A stretch of DNA of 64,000 nucleotides from Faecalicatena contorta (GCF_003149105.1 NZ_QGDS01000001.1:635334-699333); one strand, 5' to 3'. Shown: positions 27,842-37,828, counted from the first letter of the stretch. Made by a program: numbers and translations. The notes: generated from the letters alone by a model not told the origin.

Positions 27842-27902
27842 TTTAATACCTCCACATTATCATGCCTTATTGATCATCCATAGTTCAATAAGTATATCTT
27901 CT

Positions 27903-29222
27903 CTACCTTAATACATCTTCCAAATGCTCTATACTGTCAGTTCTTTCAGAAAATAGAGGCTTTTCCCCTTTTCTTACATATTCTGTTGTCAGAGTATTCC
28001 AGATTGAATTTACATTTTCCACACAATCAATATAAATCTGTGCAAGGAGATAGGTGGGAACCCCCAGTTCCTCGGATAGAGATTTGCTTTCTTTCCAGTC
28101 GGCCTTCTCATATGCCAGAATCAGCTTGTAGACACTTCCTGCGGCTCCTTCCCCACTTATAAGAGCGGCTTTTGCAGCCGGATTCAATGGAATTCTTTCC
28201 AAAATCTCTTCCATTGTAGCATCCACCATATATTCCATTGTAGAAAACATTCCCATCATATAGGCTTCATTATTTGTAATCGGACAGTTCTTTACATAAT
28301 TTACAAGTTCAAATGCAAACTTTGCTCTTAAAAATGAAATTTTCAGAAGCTCCTCTGCAGCCGGATCTCCTGCATCCTGTCTGAAACTCAGCATATATAC
28401 CCATTGCCTGAGCTGTCCGATTCCCAGTGTAACCAATGCCTGCCGTATAGAAGATGTCCTTCTTCTGAGGGCAAAATACGCAGAGTTAACCAGTTTTAAA
28501 AGAGTGAACGTTAATCCTGCATCCCGGCTGATAATCCGTTCGATCTCAGCAATATCAGGCTCCGGTTTGGATACCTCAACGAGGAGCTGGAAAAAGTTCC
28601 CTTTCATATATGTCACCCGATCTACTTTTGTGACAAGTGTACGCGCTATGTAATCTCCCTCCAGATAATCCACACCTAAATCAACGGCATAATCATAGAT
28701 TTCTTTGGAATCAATATTTGTGGCAATACATTTCTTATCAATGCCTTTGGCCATACTTATGATATTTTTTAAGGTACTGCGTTCCTTTTTATCCTCATAA
28801 AGTTCCTTCCTCCGCATATCGAAACGTATATAGCTTACATCATCCAGCATCTCAAGATATCTTAGAGAAAATTGAAAATCATTTACCGCAAATTGGTAGC
28901 CTGCCCGGCGGTATTTCCGGATAACTGGTTTTGCCAGAGGGTTTACAACCAGGTTATCATCAATCTGTATAATCACTTTGTCCGGCTCAAACATTTTCGG
29001 AGTATTTCTAAATAAGAGTGAAGATGTGAACGTAATAAACATTATCTTATCACTCACAAATTTATTACTGTTACTCATTAGGAAATTTGAAATCATATCT
29101 GCAGCAGACGTTTCAGGCTGAGCAAAAAGAGTGTCCTGGCTTCCTTGAAACAATAATTCATAGCCTATCACTTTTCCTGTACGTGTCTCCTTGATAGCTC
29201 TTCTAACTACACATCTATCCAT
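27903..29222 (-). CDS. EAL-HDOD protein with degenerate EAL domain
   Basis: 439 residues. An N-terminal EAL-like domain (about 5-200) in which the catalytic EALLR motif reads YELLFQ, so phosphodiesterase activity is unlikely. It is followed by an HDOD domain (about 205-400; IERIISRDAGLTFTLLKLVN, SSIRQALVTLGIGQLRQW). The architecture matches YuxH-like and CdgJ-like proteins; CdgJ affects motility in Vibrio. The start codon directly abuts the cheV stop (TAA ATG). A role as a c-di-GMP-binding or protein-protein effector of chemotaxis or motility is inferred from context. Confidence 0.88.
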   Translation of the reverse strand: MDRCVVRRAIKETRTGKVIGYELLFQGSQDTLFAQPETSAADMISNFLMSNSNKFVSDKIMFITFTSSLLFRNTPKMFEPDKVIIQIDDNLVVNPLAKPVIRKYRRAGYQFAVNDFQFSLRYLEMLDDVSYIRFDMRRKELYEDKKERSTLKNIISMAKGIDKKCIATNIDSKEIYDYAVDLGVDYLEGDYIARTLVTKVDRVTYMKGNFFQLLVEVSKPEPDIAEIERIISRDAGLTFTLLKLVNSAYFALRRRTSSIRQALVTLGIGQLRQWVYMLSFRQDAGDPAAEELLKISFLRAKFAFELVNYVKNCPITNNEAYMMGMFSTMEYMVDATMEEILERIPLNPAAKAALISGEGAAGSVYKLILAYEKADWKESKSLSEELGVPTYLLAQIYIDCVENVNSIWNTLTTEYVRKGEKPLFSERTDSIEHLEDVLR

Positions 29223-30137
29223 TTATACTTTCCCTCTCCGCAAAAGGCCATCTATTACATCTACAAGATGCCCGATATCTGGTTTTGACAGTTGTTCATC
29301 AGCGCCTAGTTCCTTTCCTTTCAACTCCATTTCAGGAGAAATCAAAGAAGAGAAAATAATAAGGGGCAGCCGTTTTAATGCCTCATCCGACTTCACCAGC
29401 TTTGTCAGCCTGTGGCCGTCCATCTGGGGCATTTCAATATCAGTGATAATCAAATCAATTTTTTCTTCCAAACTGCCATCTTTGATAGATTCCAGATAGT
29501 CCCATGCCTCTTTTCCATTATTACATTTTACAATGTTCCTGTACCCTGCCTTATTCAGGGAAGATTCAATCATTCTGGTAAGCAAGATAGAGTCTTCAGC
29601 CAAAAGGATGGAATACTTGCTTCTGTCAGTTCCTGTATACCCTTTTACTTCATCCATCTGTATTCCGGTTTCAGGGGCGATGTCTGCCACAATCTTCTCA
29701 AAGTCCAGTATTGTAACCAAATCTTTCCCACACTGTGCAATGCCTGTTGCAAGTCCTTCTTCGCCACCTTTGCTCAGTGTTTTGTCCGGTTTCTTAATGT
29801 CTGTCCAGGATATTCTCTGAATTCCTTCCACAGTGTGGACACGGAAAGCGATGTGCATCTTATTGAAATTTGTTATCATAAATAAGTCCTTTACCCCCGG
29901 CTGAGTCTCCTGACCTGTCAGATAGTATGGAAGATCCACCACCGTAAGCATGGTATCCCTTGGTTTAAATATACCTTCCACTGCTTCATGTGAATGAGGT
30001 ATTGGCTTTACCTTGTCAGACATCATAATCTCTCTTACTTTTGCCACATTGATTCCATACAACTCATTGTGTATTGTGAATTCCATAATCTCAATTTCAT
30101 TTGTGCCTGATTCCAGCAGAATTTCTGTCTTTGCCAT
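29223..30137 (-). CDS. cheV: Chemotaxis coupling protein CheV (CheW-REC)
   Basis: 304 residues. An N-terminal CheW-like domain (about 10-165; NELYGINVAKVREIM, LTVVDLPYYL) is followed by a receiver domain (about 178-300) with LLAEDS, the phospho-accepting Asp in LIITDIEMPQMDG, and Lys near QLSKPD. It couples receptors to CheA and tunes adaptation through its own phosphorylation. I chose the ATG at 30137, seven bases after GAGGAG; further upstream ATGs are badly spaced. It is part of the cheC-cheD-cheV cluster. Confidence 0.95.
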   Translation of the reverse strand: MAKTEILLESGTNEIEIMEFTIHNELYGINVAKVREIMMSDKVKPIPHSHEAVEGIFKPRDTMLTVVDLPYYLTGQETQPGVKDLFMITNFNKMHIAFRVHTVEGIQRISWTDIKKPDKTLSKGGEEGLATGIAQCGKDLVTILDFEKIVADIAPETGIQMDEVKGYTGTDRSKYSILLAEDSILLTRMIESSLNKAGYRNIVKCNNGKEAWDYLESIKDGSLEEKIDLIITDIEMPQMDGHRLTKLVKSDEALKRLPLIIFSSLISPEMELKGKELGADEQLSKPDIGHLVDVIDGLLRRGKV

Positions 30138-30188
30138 TTGCATGCTCCTCGCTTTCCTTTTTATCATGTTTCATTACTTGTACTGCGT

Positions 30189-30671
30189 TCACATTATAAT
30201 ATCTTGTTTTCCATAAGTATGTATACTCACTGTTCCTGTTTCCGCAGCAACGCGCATGGTTCTCGCATAATTACTGCCCACATCCTGGCGGGTCAGGCTA
30301 ATCTGCTCCTTTAGCAGGATATTTCTTACGCTTTCAATATTTTTCTCTCCAATATTTGCCAGGGAACTGCTTCCCAGTACTTCAAACATTCTAGCCCCCC
30401 CGGCTATTTTACATATGTACCGGCTTTTCACTCCTCCAAATACAGACATCCTGCGGAGTGTCTCCTGAATCCCCGTATCCGCAAACTTAAAAATCTGAGT
30501 GTCTGACGGATTGGAGCACTTAGGCAGCATAATATGCAGAAGGGCGGTAAGCTTAATCATAGGATCATAAAAACTGATTCCGATGCAGGAACCCAGGGCA
30601 TAAGTAATCAATGTCCCCTCCTGCCGCACAATCTTCATATCTGCAATTCCAACTGTTACCTCTTTATTCAT
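30189..30671 (-). CDS. cheD: Chemoreceptor glutamine deamidase CheD
   Basis: 160 residues. The catalytic triad is visible in TLITYALGSCIGISFYD (Thr, Cys) and ALLHIMLP (His). CheD deamidates receptor glutamines and binds CheC to control its phosphatase activity. It overlaps cheC by 8 bases, as is usual for the pair. The C-terminus GTVSIHTYGKQDIIM is typical. Confidence 0.95.
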   Translation of the reverse strand: MNKEVTVGIADMKIVRQEGTLITYALGSCIGISFYDPMIKLTALLHIMLPKCSNPSDTQIFKFADTGIQETLRRMSVFGGVKSRYICKIAGGARMFEVLGSSSLANIGEKNIESVRNILLKEQISLTRQDVGSNYARTMRVAAETGTVSIHTYGKQDIIM

Positions 30672-31290
30672 GTCCTGCCACCAACTTTGTAATCAACTTA
30701 TTCAGGGAGCGGATATCCGGCAGCATCAGCAGGCTGCTGTCTAGCTGCTGCTGATTCAGAATAAACTTTCCTGATATAATCATAATCTTATTTGTTTCGT
30801 ATCCAAGTTCTATCATAGGAACACTGAGAATTCCTCCCAGCATATTAATCGAAATCGCCGGCACAGACAAATCGATGTCCAGCCCTGCCAGGCCTGACAA
30901 AGCATTCACATAAGAGGATATTATGATATTTCCCACTTCGGTAAGCGCAGAAATCTCCAACTCATCAAGTTCCGTATAATCTGAAACCGTCTCCCCCAGC
31001 ATCGTTCCCAGCACTGCATTGATAAAATCCATTCTCAGCAGAAACAGCATGATCCCATTCATATCCCCGGACATCTGCACAAGTATAGCTGCTACAGGCT
31101 CCTCCGGGTTGCCCAGCATTGTCATTGATTCATTGAACCCTGCAATCTTAACATCAGGAAGTTTAATTCTGACATTTGCCGACAAAAGTTCTGAAACGGC
31201 TGTTGCCGCATTCCCGGTTCCAATGCTTCCTACCTCCCGGATTACATCAAGTGCAAGATCCCCTATATCATCATAATTTTTAATTTCCAT
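30664..31290 (-). CDS. cheC: CheY-P phosphatase CheC
   Basis: 208 residues. Both phosphatase motifs are present: EVGSIGTGNAATAVSELL and EVGNIIISSYVNALSGL, each with the Glu and Asn that act on CheY-P. CheC dephosphorylates CheY-P and is enhanced by CheD. It overlaps cheD and lies 26 bases after the flgG-like rod gene. Confidence 0.95.
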   Translation of the reverse strand: MEIKNYDDIGDLALDVIREVGSIGTGNAATAVSELLSANVRIKLPDVKIAGFNESMTMLGNPEEPVAAILVQMSGDMNGIMLFLLRMDFINAVLGTMLGETVSDYTELDELEISALTEVGNIIISSYVNALSGLAGLDIDLSVPAISINMLGGILSVPMIELGYETNKIMIISGKFILNQQQLDSSLLMLPDIRSLNKLITKLVAGHE

Positions 31291-31316
31291 TTTGTCTGTG
31301 CATCCTCCCCCTATAT

Positions 31317-32027
31317 TTATGCTCTCAAGCCATTTACAGTCTGTTCTACTTCATCCGATGTCTGAATCATCTTCAGTACCAGGGAGTATGCCCTGGATGC
31401 CTCAATGGTGTTTGACATTTCATCTGCCATGTCTACATTGGACATTTCCAGATATCCCTCGGTAAGGCGGGCACCGGTACTCAAGACAGCCGCTCCGTTC
31501 TTTGCCAAAGGCTGAAATTCATTCGTTCCAGTACTTACCATACCATCCGTATTTTGAAATGTATAGATTCCGGGAGTCCCCTGTATTTGACCATTCACAA
31601 ACCGGATTGGATTCCGGTTGGCATCCAGTACCAGCTTTCCTGAGTCGGAAACCAAATAAAACCCATCCTGCCTCCTGGAAAGTGAAAACTGTCCGTTCCT
31701 TGTATAAAATGCATCCCCGCCGGCAGGGTCTCTCAGCATGAAAAACCCTTCCCCGGATATTGCAAAATCATAGTCTCCGCTTCCGGGCTGAAAGCCGGCC
31801 CCGGCAAAATTTGTGTTCGTGTGGTTCACCACCGCACCTGCACCAGCTGTCAGCTGTGTGTTTTCCCCCTCTTCTGCACGCATATTATAATGCATCAGCT
31901 CCAAAAAGACAGGGCTCTTTGATTTATACCCTATTGTATTTACGTTTGCGATATTATTGGATATCACATTCATTTTTTCCTGCTGAGTCCTGGCGCCCCG
32001 CGCCGCTGTGTAAAATGAAGTATCCAT
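31317..32027 (-). CDS. Flagellar basal-body rod protein, FlgF/FlgG family (FlhP-like)
   Basis: 236 residues. The rod signature is present (MNVISNNIANVNTIGYKSKS), as are the FlgE/F/G core (ISGEGFFMLRDPAGG, FYTRNGQFSLS) and the C-terminal block GYLEMSNVDMADEMSNTIEA. It is the second of two tandem rod genes after fliA, equivalent to Bacillus flhO-flhP. It probably forms the distal rod (FlgG role). The precise FlgF/FlgG assignment needs a tree. Confidence 0.85.
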   Translation of the reverse strand: MDTSFYTAARGARTQQEKMNVISNNIANVNTIGYKSKSPVFLELMHYNMRAEEGENTQLTAGAGAVVNHTNTNFAGAGFQPGSGDYDFAISGEGFFMLRDPAGGDAFYTRNGQFSLSRRQDGFYLVSDSGKLVLDANRNPIRFVNGQIQGTPGIYTFQNTDGMVSTGTNEFQPLAKNGAAVLSTGARLTEGYLEMSNVDMADEMSNTIEASRAYSLVLKMIQTSDEVEQTVNGLRA

Positions 32028-32037
32028 TCTATTCCTC

Positions 32038-32790
32038 CTATAACGGACCTAATTGTGACACGATTTTTCCTGTCAACTGGTCGTACATTTTTAGAACCTG
32101 TGCATTGCTCTGCAATATCCTCTGGCTGCTCATCATCTCTGTCATCTCTTTTACAGTGTCTACATTTGAATATTCCAGCGCCTTATGGATAACTGCCCCA
32201 TTGACAGCATTTCCCTGTGCATTAGCCGTAAATGTACCGTCTGCTCCTCTTGTCAGCTGCTCATCCTTATTCTGGAAATCTACAACCGAGAGTCTGCCCA
32301 GATAAGTATTTCCATTTTCAGTATAGATGTTTCCTGTGGAATCAGCAACAACTTTGTCAGTGCCCAGATAAATAGGCCCATTTACACCAAGTACCCTTCC
32401 TACACCCTGCAGGCAAAGATAACCGGCATCATCAAGAGAAAAGGAACCATTTCTTGTATATACCGTACCATCAGCTCCCTGTACACTGAAAAACCCATCA
32501 GAGTCCAGTGCAAAATCCAGGCTGCTGGTTGTACTTTTATATCCAGCCTTCGTATAATCTGTGTAATTGCGGTCTGCAGTCACAATACGGTTCATATATC
32601 CTATAGGCACAGGATTGCTCTTGTCCTTATTCCCGCTTCTGTAAATAAGCTCCTCCTGGAATGTTTTTGACACAAACTTCTCACTTTTATAACCGCTTGT
32701 AGAAACATTTGTCATATTATTACTGATGACATTCAGGTTTCTTGTCTGTGTCAGCATACCGGATGTCAGATTATAAAATCCCTGAAACAT
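32038..32790 (-). CDS. Flagellar basal-body rod protein, FlgF/FlgG family (FlhO-like)
   Basis: 250 residues, starting MFQGFYNLTSGMLTQTRNLNVISNNMTNV. The core block (LDSDGFFSVQGADGTVYTRN) and the C-terminal EYSNVDTVKEMTEMMSSQRI identify the family. The ATG at 32790 is preceded by AGGAGG and lies inside the end of fliA (20-base overlap), so translation is coupled. It probably forms proximal or middle rod. It pairs with the next rod gene 10 bases downstream. Confidence 0.85.
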   Translation of the reverse strand: MFQGFYNLTSGMLTQTRNLNVISNNMTNVSTSGYKSEKFVSKTFQEELIYRSGNKDKSNPVPIGYMNRIVTADRNYTDYTKAGYKSTTSSLDFALDSDGFFSVQGADGTVYTRNGSFSLDDAGYLCLQGVGRVLGVNGPIYLGTDKVVADSTGNIYTENGNTYLGRLSVVDFQNKDEQLTRGADGTFTANAQGNAVNGAVIHKALEYSNVDTVKEMTEMMSSQRILQSNAQVLKMYDQLTGKIVSQLGPL

Positions 32791-33598
32791 ACGATTCCTC
32801 CTTTTTTTCACTTCCATTGCTTTTTTCTATGTATTCTCTAAGTTTCCCGACTGCGCTTGCATGTATCTGGGATACTCTTGGTTCGCTTACATTTATTATC
32901 GACGCAATCTGCTTCATATTTAATTCTTCTACGTAATATAAAGAAATCACCATTTGTTCTTTTTCTTTCAGGGAGCGTATTGCTTCCGCAAGAGTGTTCC
33001 TGAACTCTTGTTCCATGAACCGCTCTTCCGGCTGCTCATCTTTTTTGTCAGAAGGTATTTGGACTGCCCTGTACCGCTCACTCGTCTCTTCCAGAATCAT
33101 ATCCAAAGACAAAACCGAAGACAAACTTGCCTTTCCCATTACACTTCTGATTTTCTGAGGTTCCATTTCCATGCGTTCTGCCAGATCTTCCACTGAAGGG
33201 GGTCTCCCATGTTCCGAATAGAACTTTGAAGATACTTCATTGATATCCCTCAGGTTTTTCCGGACTGTACGCGGAACCCAGTCCTGCTTTCTGGCAATGT
33301 CAATAATCATTCCACGGATTCGTCTTGATGCATAAGTTTCAAATTTGGCGTTTTTATCCGCATCAAATTTATCAATGGCAGTCATCAGCATCAGAACACC
33401 TTCGTTCACAATATCTTCCATCTGCGTAAATCCAACATAAACATCTCTCATCTGTATGGCAATGCTTTTCACAATATAGAGGTATCGAAGCGCCAATTCC
33501 TTCTTAATCTCAAGTTCGCCTGTTTTTTGATAAAGTGTGAGAAGCTCTTCATTTGTATAGTCGGTCAGCACTTTGCTTTGTTCTTTTGTTTCTCCCAT
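32771..33598 (-). CDS. fliA: Flagellar sigma factor FliA (sigma-28, SigD-like)
   Basis: 275 residues. Region 2 (EDIVNEGVLMLMTAIDKFD, FETYASRRIRGMIID), region 3 (PPSVEDLAERMEMEPQKI) and region 4 (MKQIASIINVSEPRVSQIHA) identify the FliA/WhiG/SigD family. It transcribes late flagellar and chemotaxis genes; several matching promoters are present in this window. It is itself in the middle of the flagellar operon after flhA, so it is made before the hook is complete and held by FlgM. Confidence 0.96.
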   Translation of the reverse strand: MGETKEQSKVLTDYTNEELLTLYQKTGELEIKKELALRYLYIVKSIAIQMRDVYVGFTQMEDIVNEGVLMLMTAIDKFDADKNAKFETYASRRIRGMIIDIARKQDWVPRTVRKNLRDINEVSSKFYSEHGRPPSVEDLAERMEMEPQKIRSVMGKASLSSVLSLDMILEETSERYRAVQIPSDKKDEQPEERFMEQEFRNTLAEAIRSLKEKEQMVISLYYVEELNMKQIASIINVSEPRVSQIHASAVGKLREYIEKSNGSEKKEESYVSGIL

Positions 33599-33619
33599 GC
33601 CTGTCCCCTTTTTATCGCC

Positions 33620-35686
33620 TTATTCCTGTTTGATATTCCCAATTGCCTGAATCTGCACATTATCAGCTATCTCATTAAATGCCAGCACATGTACCGACGG
33701 ATAGAACTGCTCAAGCATCTGGTACAAATATACACGGATTACCTGGCTTGTGAGAATGATAATCTCCTGGGATATTTCCTGAAACTTTTTGACTTCCTCA
33801 CCTACTTGGGTCAGCACACTCTGCATGACATCCGGGCTTACCGCCAGATAGACACCTTGCTCACCCTTAGCCAGACACTGGACAAGCGTCTTTTCCAGTT
33901 CTGCATCCAGGGTCACTACTCTCATCTGTCCGCCCACACAGAACCTTCTGGTAATCGTTCTTTTGAGCGCTATTCGGATTCTCTCTGTCACCTTTGTGAT
34001 ATCTTCTCCGGGAACACTGGTATTTGCAATGGTTTCCAAAATTGTCTCCATCGCCTTGATTGGGATTCCCTCTTTTAACAGATTAACTAATATTTTCTGG
34101 AAATTACCATAGGACATTAGGTTGGGCACCACTTCCTCTACAAGGTCCGGCGCTGATTTCTTCAGATTTTCAAGCAGTTGGTTCACTTCCTGCCTGTTCA
34201 GTAGTTCATAGGCATGCTGTTTAATTGTCTCTGAAAGGTGGGTAATCATAACCGACAGGGGATCAATGACCGTATAACCGTAAATCTCTGCCATCTCCTT
34301 ATTTTCAGGCAATATCCACTTACTTGGAATTCCATATGCAGGCTCAATTGTCTCTATACCATCAATCTGTCCGGAAGGAGTAGATGGCTCCAGTGCCAGA
34401 TAGTGATCTACCAGGATTTCTCCTTTGGCAACTTCTTCCCCTCTTATTTTAATGAGATACTGGTTTGTATTCAGACTGGAACTATCCCGCAGTCTGACCG
34501 AAGGAATCACAAATCCCATGTCCTGTGCGTATTGTCTGCGGAAAATCACAATACGGTTAATCATCTTACCTCCGCTTGATTCATCCACCAGGGAGATCAG
34601 GCTATATCCAAATTCCATCTCAATCGGTTCTACCTCAATCAGGGAATAGATATTATTGATGTCTTTATAATACTCTTCTTCTGTCACAGGCGCACTGGAC
34701 ATTTCCGCCGCCTGCTCTGCGGCCTGTTCCTGGAGAACCACATTTTCTTCTATCTTCCTGCTAAGCCTGTAACCACCAATAATAAGGAAGCCCCCCAGAA
34801 TTCCCATCTGAATCTTAGGCATCCCCGGTACAAGCATCAGAACCAGAAGAACACCGCCTGTTATCATAATCGCCCTGGGCTGGGCAAGAAACTGCTGTGA
34901 CACATCTTCATTCAGACTGCCTTCTGAGACAGCTCTTGTTACAATCATACCGGTGGAGGTGGATATCAAGAGCGCCGGAATCTGAGAAACCAGACCATCA
35001 CCTACCGTTGCAATGGAATAGACTGAAAGGGCCTGTGAAAGCTCCATTCCTGAAAGTAATATACCCATAGCGAAGCCGCCAATCAGGTTGATTATGGTGA
35101 TGATGATAGACATAATTGCATCACCCTTGACTATTTTTGTGGCACCATCCATGGCACCGTAAAAGTCGGCTTCTCGCTGTATTTTGCTTCTTCGTATCCG
35201 GGCATCCTGCTCACTGATCAGTCCGGAACTTAAATCCGCATCAATTGCCATCTGCTTACCGGGCATAGCGTCCAATGTAAATCTGGCAGCAACCTCTGCC
35301 ACACGTTCCGCACCCTTCGTAATAACGATAAACTGAACTAATACAATAATAAAGAAAATAATAAATCCAACAATAATATTCCCTTTTAGTACAAAGTCAC
35401 CAAATGAATGGATGACCCGTCCTGCCTGACCCTGGTTGGATAAAATATTTCTGGTTGAAGAAACATTGATTCCCAGCCTGAAAAGGGTTGTTATCAGCAA
35501 AAGTGACGGGAATATGGAAAACTCCAGGGGTTCTTTTATATTCATACTGATTAAAAGAATAATCATGGATATAGATATGTTTATAATAATCATGACATCC
35601 AAAATAAATGGAGGCATGGGAATAATCAAGAGCAAAACAATGACTATTACGAAAAGAGCCACTGAGTTATTTAACAACCGCTTCAT
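33620..35686 (-). CDS. flhA: Flagellar export gate protein FlhA
   Basis: 688 residues. Eight transmembrane helices lie in the N-terminal half (about 1-320), with the conserved FRLGINVSSTRNIL block and GDGLVSQIPALLISTSTG. The large cytoplasmic domain (about 340-688) forms the nonameric docking ring. It uses proton motive force for export and receives chaperone-substrate complexes. It lies 3 bases after flhB. The usual flhF/flhG genes do not follow; fliA comes next after 21 bases. Confidence 0.97.
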   Translation of the reverse strand: MKRLLNNSVALFVIVIVLLLIIPMPPFILDVMIIINISISMIILLISMNIKEPLEFSIFPSLLLITTLFRLGINVSSTRNILSNQGQAGRVIHSFGDFVLKGNIIVGFIIFFIIVLVQFIVITKGAERVAEVAARFTLDAMPGKQMAIDADLSSGLISEQDARIRRSKIQREADFYGAMDGATKIVKGDAIMSIIITIINLIGGFAMGILLSGMELSQALSVYSIATVGDGLVSQIPALLISTSTGMIVTRAVSEGSLNEDVSQQFLAQPRAIMITGGVLLVLMLVPGMPKIQMGILGGFLIIGGYRLSRKIEENVVLQEQAAEQAAEMSSAPVTEEEYYKDINNIYSLIEVEPIEMEFGYSLISLVDESSGGKMINRIVIFRRQYAQDMGFVIPSVRLRDSSSLNTNQYLIKIRGEEVAKGEILVDHYLALEPSTPSGQIDGIETIEPAYGIPSKWILPENKEMAEIYGYTVIDPLSVMITHLSETIKQHAYELLNRQEVNQLLENLKKSAPDLVEEVVPNLMSYGNFQKILVNLLKEGIPIKAMETILETIANTSVPGEDITKVTERIRIALKRTITRRFCVGGQMRVVTLDAELEKTLVQCLAKGEQGVYLAVSPDVMQSVLTQVGEEVKKFQEISQEIIILTSQVIRVYLYQMLEQFYPSVHVLAFNEIADNVQIQAIGNIKQE

Positions 35687-35689
35687 GCT

Positions 35690-36751
35690 TTACCTCATCT
35701 TCTTGTTCATCTTATATACAAATACCAGAACCTCTGCTACTGCACCATAGTATTCCATCGGTATCTCATGGTTTACCTCTGTCTGTGCATACAGACCCCT
35801 GGCAAGAGGTTTATCCTCTATGACCGCAACATTGTGTTCCTCTCCGATTCTGACAATCCTAAGGGCAAGCTCGTCCTGCCCCTTCGCAACCACAATAGGT
35901 GCGTTGTTCTTATCTGTATCATAAGAGAGTGCAACTGCAAAGTGCGTAGGGTTACGGATAATAACATCCGCCGCCGGAACCGCCTGCATCATTCTCATTC
36001 TGGCCCGCTGCCTCTGTAAATCACGAATCCGCCCTTTAATTTCCGGATTTCCTTCCGTCTGTTTAAATTCCTCTTTTACTTCCTGCTTCGACATGCGAAT
36101 TTTACGCTCATAGTCCCATCTCTGGAACAGATAGTCAAAAAGGGCAATTACTGTAAATACCATAGAAACCCTGATAATCATCGTCATCATCAAGTCAAAC
36201 ATATGCGCGATTGAACCTGAAACAGACATATCCATGGTACGCATTACTGTTTCTGCATCTGCTTTTAGCAGATTGTAAAGAATTACAATAAGTACAATTA
36301 CTTTTAAAATATTTTTTATAAGTTCTGTTGCATTTTTTAGTGAAAAAAGTTTTTTTATCCCCTGCATAGGGCTTATCCGGTTGAATTTCGGGTAAAAATT
36401 CTTTGCGGTGAAAAGAAAGCGGGTCTGAATCCCATGCATAATCACTCCCACCGTCATACAGATAAACGCAAAGGGTAATATTGTCTTTGCGGATGCCAGC
36501 ATAAATTCTCTTCCATATTCCCCTACATTATTTTGGTTTAATTCATTTACGCTCCCGGCTAATTCCAGAAACCGTTTCATGAATTGTGTAATCGTACCCA
36601 AAATATAAGGAGCAAGCTGCTTTAACGCATAAAAAGAGACAAAGACAAACACAATGTTAACAACATCCGTGCTCTGAAAAATATTTCCCTCTTTTCTTTC
36701 ATCACGCCTTTTTTTCGGGGTGGCTTTTTCGGTTTTTGAATCTGCGGCCAA
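35690..36751 (-). CDS. flhB: Flagellar export switch protein FlhB
   Basis: 353 residues. Four transmembrane helices (about 30-215) precede a cytoplasmic domain with the autocleavage site NPTHFAVALSYD. The region after the site (VVAKGQDELALRIVRIGEEH, ...DKPLARGLYAQ) is the substrate-specificity domain contacted by FliK. It follows fliR by 18 bases. A separate gene at 55544-55828 encodes only the equivalent of the post-cleavage part. Confidence 0.97.
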   Translation of the reverse strand: MAADSKTEKATPKKRRDERKEGNIFQSTDVVNIVFVFVSFYALKQLAPYILGTITQFMKRFLELAGSVNELNQNNVGEYGREFMLASAKTILPFAFICMTVGVIMHGIQTRFLFTAKNFYPKFNRISPMQGIKKLFSLKNATELIKNILKVIVLIVILYNLLKADAETVMRTMDMSVSGSIAHMFDLMMTMIIRVSMVFTVIALFDYLFQRWDYERKIRMSKQEVKEEFKQTEGNPEIKGRIRDLQRQRARMRMMQAVPAADVIIRNPTHFAVALSYDTDKNNAPIVVAKGQDELALRIVRIGEEHNVAVIEDKPLARGLYAQTEVNHEIPMEYYGAVAEVLVFVYKMNKKMR

Positions 36752-36769
36752 ACAATATCCCTCCCTTAA

Positions 36770-37540
36770 TTACCCTGCAAGCCTCAATATATCCTGTATT
36801 GTCTGCATCATATCTGTAATAAGTCTGCTCAGGAAATCTCCTGCCGGTGATATCATGAAAACCATCATAATAATCCCCAATATTACCCTAAGTTGAATGC
36901 TTACTACAAAAAGGTTAATCTGCGGGATAATCCGCATCAAAAGCCCCGTTGCAATTTCCATCAAAAATTCAAATGCTATAATCGGAAATGACAATTTTAC
37001 TGCCAAAACGATACATTGTATAAATATATTCAGCATGGACTGCGCTGCATCCGTTCCCAGCACAACACCGGCATAGGGCACAACATTTCCTGATTCAGCT
37101 AATATCTTAATTAGTGCCAGATGCCCGTCGACTGCAAAAAACAGTAAAAGATAATATATCTGCAGTATATTTCCGGTCATAGCTACCTGTGTGCCGTTCT
37201 GTGCATCATACACAGTAGACATAGACAATCCCATCTGAAAATCTATCACTGATCCCGCATAAGTAACCACCATGTCGAAAAGCTGCATCACGAATCCCAC
37301 AAGGTATCCCAATGCAAATTCCTTTAACAGGAGTACACCATACACAATTGCCGATGTGACATCTACGTCCGGCACCTGAGCAGAGGGGTATATTCCAATG
37401 GCAAGTACAAATACCAATCCGGTCTTAAATACTGCCGGTATAGTTCTTCTGCCAAGAACAGGGTTCAAGAAAACAAAACCAGACATTCTCATTAGAATCA
37501 ATGTAAATAACACAAACTCCGGTGTGCCTGTCAAAGACAT
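36770..37540 (-). CDS. fliR: Flagellar export gate protein FliR
   Basis: 256 residues, highly hydrophobic with six predicted membrane segments. The conserved FVFLNPVLGRRTIPAVFK and QINLFVVSIQLRVILG blocks identify FliR. It forms the export gate with FliP and FliQ. It lies 10 bases after fliQ in the standard order fliO-P-Q-R-flhB-flhA. Confidence 0.96.
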   Translation of the reverse strand: MSLTGTPEFVLFTLILMRMSGFVFLNPVLGRRTIPAVFKTGLVFVLAIGIYPSAQVPDVDVTSAIVYGVLLLKEFALGYLVGFVMQLFDMVVTYAGSVIDFQMGLSMSTVYDAQNGTQVAMTGNILQIYYLLLFFAVDGHLALIKILAESGNVVPYAGVVLGTDAAQSMLNIFIQCIVLAVKLSFPIIAFEFLMEIATGLLMRIIPQINLFVVSIQLRVILGIIMMVFMISPAGDFLSRLITDMMQTIQDILRLAG

Positions 37541-37550
37541 GTTACTCCTC

Positions 37551-37814
37551 CTAACCTGCTATCAGAAGAAATATCTGCTGAGTAAATTCCTGCAGCGACT
37601 TTAACATACTGTCGCCCATCACAACAAGCAGCACGCCTATTACAATCAATTTCGGCACAAATGTCAGAGTCTGCTCGTGAATCTGTGTCGCGGCCTGAAG
37701 AATAGAAATGACAATTCCCACTACCATACTGATAATTAATATCGGCCCCCCAAGTTTCACAGCCATAACAAACAGCTGATACATCAGGTCCATAATTTCT
37801 CCGGTTGTCAGCAT
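37551..37814 (-). CDS. fliQ: Flagellar export gate protein FliQ
   Basis: 87 residues with two membrane helices (about 14-38 and 52-78), the normal FliQ size. Conserved GGPILIISMVVGIVISILQA and QIHEQTLTFVPKLI. It is part of the FliPQR helical gate. Confidence 0.96.
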   Translation of the reverse strand: MLTTGEIMDLMYQLFVMAVKLGGPILIISMVVGIVISILQAATQIHEQTLTFVPKLIVIGVLLVVMGDSMLKSLQEFTQQIFLLIAG

Positions 37815-37828
37815 CCTTCTTCCTCCTG

